NCBI GenBank assembly: GCA_003661385.1
Contig: QMWA01000069.1
Location: 1 to 8,235 of the forward strand
Origin: Thermoproteota archaeon
Lineage (GTDB): Archaea; Korarchaeota; Korarchaeia; B14-G2
Length of the DNA stretch: 8,235 bases
Direction of reading: 5' to 3'
This document shows positions 6,597 to 8,235 of the stretch, one piece after another. The notes below the pieces were generated by a model. The model saw nothing but the letters and a program-made list of their open reading frames with translations. It was not told the origin of the DNA and made no database searches. A program made the translations under genes and the position numbers. Each line of letters opens with the position of its first letter. Positions within the stretch are counted from its first letter, which is position 1.

Positions 6597-6675
6597 ACAT
6601 AAGCCCTCCAGCAGGTAGCTCATAAACTTGAGCAAAAACTTTATCCCCATCAAAGCCTAGGCTGCTGGTGCTAGC
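6597..6675. promoter_or_regulatory. Shared divergent promoter region of TyrRS and the Trm112-like gene
   Basis: Only 79 bases separate the two start codons. One AT-rich block, AAAAACTTTAT (about 6634-6644), is the natural TATA candidate for both directions. It predicts initiation near 6612-6615 leftwards, just before the GGAGGG site of TyrRS, and near 6665 rightwards, just before the GGTG site (6667-6670) of the Trm112-like gene. A second TATA-like AGTTTATGAG (minus strand, 6619-6628) could serve a leaderless TyrRS transcript instead. Confidence 0.5.
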
Positions 6676-7086
6676 TTGAAGTACAGGCTGATGGACCTGC
6701 TGGCATGCCCAATCGACAAGACCTTCCCCCTGAAGCTCATAGTCTTAAGGGAGTCTGAGGCCAGCGTCCACAGCGCAGCTGGAGGCCCATGCGAGCTCTA
6801 CTGCGGTCGCCTAGCCAGGGAGGTGAAGCCCAGCGACACCCCAGAGGCCCTAGGCTGCAGCACCTGCATGAAAACCGAGGTAGAGGAGGGGGTGCTATAC
6901 TGCACCACATGCAGCAGGTGGTACCCCATCTTAGAGGGGATCCCCAGGCTGCTCCCAGACCAGCTGAGAGACAGGGAGGAGGACCTCAAGTTCCTCAGGA
7001 GGTTCAAGGACAGGCTGCCACGTGAAGTCGTGGAGGAAGGCAGGCCCTACAACCTAAGTGGGGGCAAAGAAAAGCCACAACGGTGA
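6676..7086 (+). CDS. trm112: Trm112-like zinc-binding protein (methyltransferase activator family)
   Basis: A 136-residue archaeal Trm112-like protein. Trm112 is the small zinc-binding partner that stabilises and activates several methyltransferases acting on tRNA, rRNA and release factor. The typical start LMDLLACPID (5-14) is seen, then CELYC (39-43), CSTC (61-64) and CTTC (76-79), followed by SRWYPILEGIPRLLPDQLR (80-98), the family's signature end. CPID with Asp in place of the second Cys also occurs in other archaeal members as I recall them, so it is not taken as damage. A charged tail of about 38 residues follows. The start is TTG 6676, giving MKYRLMDLL as in relatives, with GGTG 5 bases before it; ATG 6691 would remove conserved residues. 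It is divergent from TyrRS, which fits a translation-related role. Partners cannot be identified here. Confidence 0.88.
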   Translation: MKYRLMDLLACPIDKTFPLKLIVLRESEASVHSAAGGPCELYCGRLAREVKPSDTPEALGCSTCMKTEVEEGVLYCTTCSRWYPILEGIPRLLPDQLRDREEDLKFLRRFKDRLPREVVEEGRPYNLSGGKEKPQR

Positions 7087-7262
7087 GGAAGCTTGTAAAC
7101 CTGGTGCTGGCCCAGCTAAAACATGGAGAGGAGCTGGCTTTAAGCTTTAGTCTAGGGCATGGGGCTGGAGCGAGGATAAAGAGCACCCACTCTGATAGCA
7201 GAGCCAGCGTAGCTGCCACTCAGCCGGGTGTAGCTGCATGCCCGCTAACTCTCCACTCGTAG
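7083..7262 (+). CDS. Candidate 59-residue protein overlapping the Trm112-like stop
   Basis: A frame of 59 codons begins at GTG 7083-7085, interlocked with the TGA of the Trm112-like gene (GTGA), the usual geometry of translational coupling. The first half reads plausibly as protein (VRKLVNLVLAQLKHGEEL, then ALSFSLGHGAGARIK). The second half, rich in Ser, Ala and Thr, looks less like a folded protein. It has no recognisable family. The frame may be chance read-through of intergenic DNA; the overlap and the coherent N-terminal half are the only support. Confidence 0.3.
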   Translation: MRKLVNLVLAQLKHGEELALSFSLGHGAGARIKSTHSDSRASVAATQPGVAACPLTLHS

Positions 7263-7280
7263 CTAGCATGCTGCTATCAG
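7192..7280. repeat. 10-bp inverted repeat with 69-base interior
   Basis: CTGATAGCAG (7192-7201) and CTGCTATCAG (7271-7280) are exact reverse complements. The left arm lies in the candidate 59-codon frame and the right arm beyond its stop. No tRNA-like or mobile-element sequence lies between them. The local DNA is rich in AGCTGC-type words, so a chance match of this length at this distance is possible. Confidence 0.4.
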
Positions 7281-7326
7281 CACTACCAGCAGGAAGCAGC
7301 TGCTAGCCCCCTTCACCCAACTCGTG

Positions 7327-7547
7327 CTAGGTGCAGCTGCAGTACACTGCTAGCAGGCTCCTAGGGATAAGGCCCCTGCCATCTGCCTTAAGCAGCCTGA
7401 CCAACCCGGCGTACACCAGCGAGGAGGCCAGGAAGGCTGCTGCCTCCAGGAGCCTCCAGCCAAGAGCGTGGAGGAGAGCTAAGCCACCAGCTAAGGCCAC
7501 ATGTGATGGGAAGAAGAGCCTCTTGAGGAGCTTAGCTAGCCTCGCAT
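7327..7547 (-). pseudogene. Possible small membrane protein gene with a frameshift at its start
   Basis: A minus-strand frame open from 7566 to the TAG at 7327-7329 translates as protein-like sequence: basic start LAKLLKRLFFPSH, hydrophobic VALAGGLALLHALGW, then EAAAFLASSLVYAGLVRLL, and a basic end KADGRGLIPRS before LLAVYCSCT. This suits two membrane helices. It has no ATG, TTG or GTG before GTG 7500, which would cut off the basic start. An ATG at 7545-7547 lies about 23 bases from the TATA box at 7566-7573, as a leaderless gene would. However, it is one base out of frame and stops after three codons (MRG), so a single added base would restore the frame. It could be a decayed gene, a sequencing error, or chance. 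No family recognised. Confidence 0.3.
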
Positions 7548-7565
7548 GAGCTGCTTCAGCCTGCG

Positions 7566-7573
7566 TTTATAAG
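7566..7573. promoter_or_regulatory. TATA box before the phosphoglucose/phosphomannose isomerase
   Basis: TTTATAAG lies in an otherwise GC-rich stretch. Counting about 26 bases rightwards puts transcription initiation near 7596, just ahead of the GTG at 7604. An in-frame GTG at 7577 would fall before that point, so it is excluded as start. Read leftwards, the same near-symmetrical element would serve the candidate minus-strand gene whose ATG is at 7547. Confidence 0.6.
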
Positions 7574-7603
7574 CAGGTGGGCACCCAGGATCAAGGTGGT
7601 AGA

Positions 7604-8235
7604 GTGGGCTTCAAGAACGACATATGGAGGCTTCCAGAGAACCTCCTCAGCTCATATGAGGCAGCCTTAGAGCTCGACCTGGAGGAGTACAGTGGTAGAG
7701 TGCTCTTCACAGGGGTTGGGGGGTCTGGGATAGTTGGGGGGATCCTGAGAGACTGGGGGCTTGCTTCAGAGAAGCTTGAGGCCTACACCTGGAGGGGCTT
7801 CAGCCTACCATACCACGTGAGGGACATGATTGTTGCAGCGGTAAGCTATAGTGGCTGGACAGCTGAAACACTGTCCTCCTTCAGGGAGGCTTTGAGGAGA
7901 GGCTTGAGGGCGCTAGCTGTGACCTCAGGAGGCCGCCTAGAGGAGCTCGCTAGGGAGGCTAAGGCTCCAGTCATCAAGGTCCCTGGGGGGATGCAGCCTA
8001 GAGCTGCACTAGCCCACATGCTAGGAGGCCTGCTTGGAGCACTAGACTCCATGATGAAGCTCAACGCCAAGGGGGAGGTGGAGGAGGCCTCCAAGCTGCT
8101 GAGGGAGCTCAGAGAGGAGTGGAGCAGAGGAGAGCTCGATAAGGCAGCTGAGCTGGCCTTGAAGGGCATCCCCCTAGTCTACGGGTTCCTCTACATGAGG
8201 AGTGCTGCAGCCAGGATCAAAAGCCAGATCAATGA
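7604..8235 (+). CDS. pgi: Bifunctional phosphoglucose/phosphomannose isomerase, cut at the window edge
   Basis: A crenarchaeal sugar-phosphate isomerase interconverting fructose 6-phosphate with glucose 6-phosphate or mannose 6-phosphate, in gluconeogenesis/glycolysis and sugar-nucleotide supply. The 210 codons present are about two thirds of the roughly 300-residue family length. The first SIS domain shows FTGVGGSGIVGG (35-46) and SYSGWTAET (81-89), then GGMQPRAALAHML (from about 128), a hallmark of this branch. The visible sequence ends in KSQIN (206-210). The next codon begins GA, which fits the catalytic Glu of the KxQxNEN motif; the later catalytic His is outside the window. Start GTG 7604 gives FKNDIWRLPENL, with GGTGG (7595-7599) a few bases before it and the TATA box at 7566-7573. 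Relatives usually read SYSGNT where this has SYSGWT. Confidence 0.93.
   Translation, partial: MGFKNDIWRLPENLLSSYEAALELDLEEYSGRVLFTGVGGSGIVGGILRDWGLASEKLEAYTWRGFSLPYHVRDMIVAAVSYSGWTAETLSSFREALRRGLRALAVTSGGRLEELAREAKAPVIKVPGGMQPRAALAHMLGGLLGALDSMMKLNAKGEVEEASKLLRELREEWSRGELDKAAELALKGIPLVYGFLYMRSAAARIKSQIN

Noticed and set aside
6597-6653. Extending TyrRS to ATG 6653
   Set aside because: It would add 19 hydrophobic residues foreign to the family, and it ignores the well-placed GGAGGG before ATG 6596.
7004-7219. 71-codon minus-strand frame overlapping the Trm112-like gene
   Set aside because: The C-terminal part is antisense to a real gene, the composition is not protein-like and there is no promoter.
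7846-8169. 107-codon minus-strand frame inside the isomerase gene
   Set aside because: A Ser/Leu-rich antisense shadow of a conserved enzyme.

Overview
The window looks like a piece of a thermophilic crenarchaeal (Thermoproteota) chromosome. The reasons are: a short archaeal-type tyrosyl-tRNA synthetase with the crenarchaeal HLPFG form of the HIGH motif; an archaeal Trm112-like zinc protein with a CPID start; a bifunctional phosphoglucose/phosphomannose isomerase, the sugar isomerase type typical of crenarchaea; frequent GTG and TTG starts; AGG-dominated arginine codons; and archaeal TATA boxes placed about 25 bases before several starts. The DNA is moderately GC-rich, so the few AT-rich promoter islands stand out. 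The species cannot be named from this alone.

Layout. 123-893 (-) is a TauE/SafE-type membrane anion transporter. Its promoter at 902-937 carries two copies of a perfect 16-bp palindrome around the likely TATA box. After a 443-base stretch with no convincing gene comes 1337-2206 (+), a lipoprotein-type secreted alpha/beta-hydrolase (esterase/peptidase-like). Then 2398-2826 (+) is a small protein resembling a retropepsin-like fold with Asn in the Asp position. It converges, with only 18 bases between, on a minus-strand pair: a short citrate-synthase-superfamily protein (3692-4450, citryl-CoA-lyase-like) overlapping by 29 bases an EamA/DMT permease (2845-3720). 4591-5208 (-) is an unrecognised protein with an N-terminal hydrophobic helix and a strong TATA box. 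5508-6596 (-) is tyrosyl-tRNA synthetase, divergent from 6676-7086 (+), the Trm112-like protein, across a 79-base shared promoter region. The window ends inside the phosphoglucose/phosphomannose isomerase gene (7604-8235, +, cut at codon 211).

The genes are mostly housekeeping or metabolic and do not form one pathway. Only two groupings are backed by sequence: the citrate-synthase-like/permease overlap (probable operon) and the TyrRS/Trm112 divergent pair, both translation-related. Intergenic stretches at 894-1336, 5209-5507 and 7087-7603 contain no tRNA or rRNA that I can see. The last contains two small candidate genes: a 59-codon frame whose GTG overlaps the Trm112 stop, and a possible frameshifted small membrane protein on the minus strand. 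I found no CRISPR array, insertion sequence or obvious defence system. The best leads are the duplicated palindromic operator, the active-site substitutions in the hydrolase and the retropepsin-like protein, and the small candidate genes near the isomerase.
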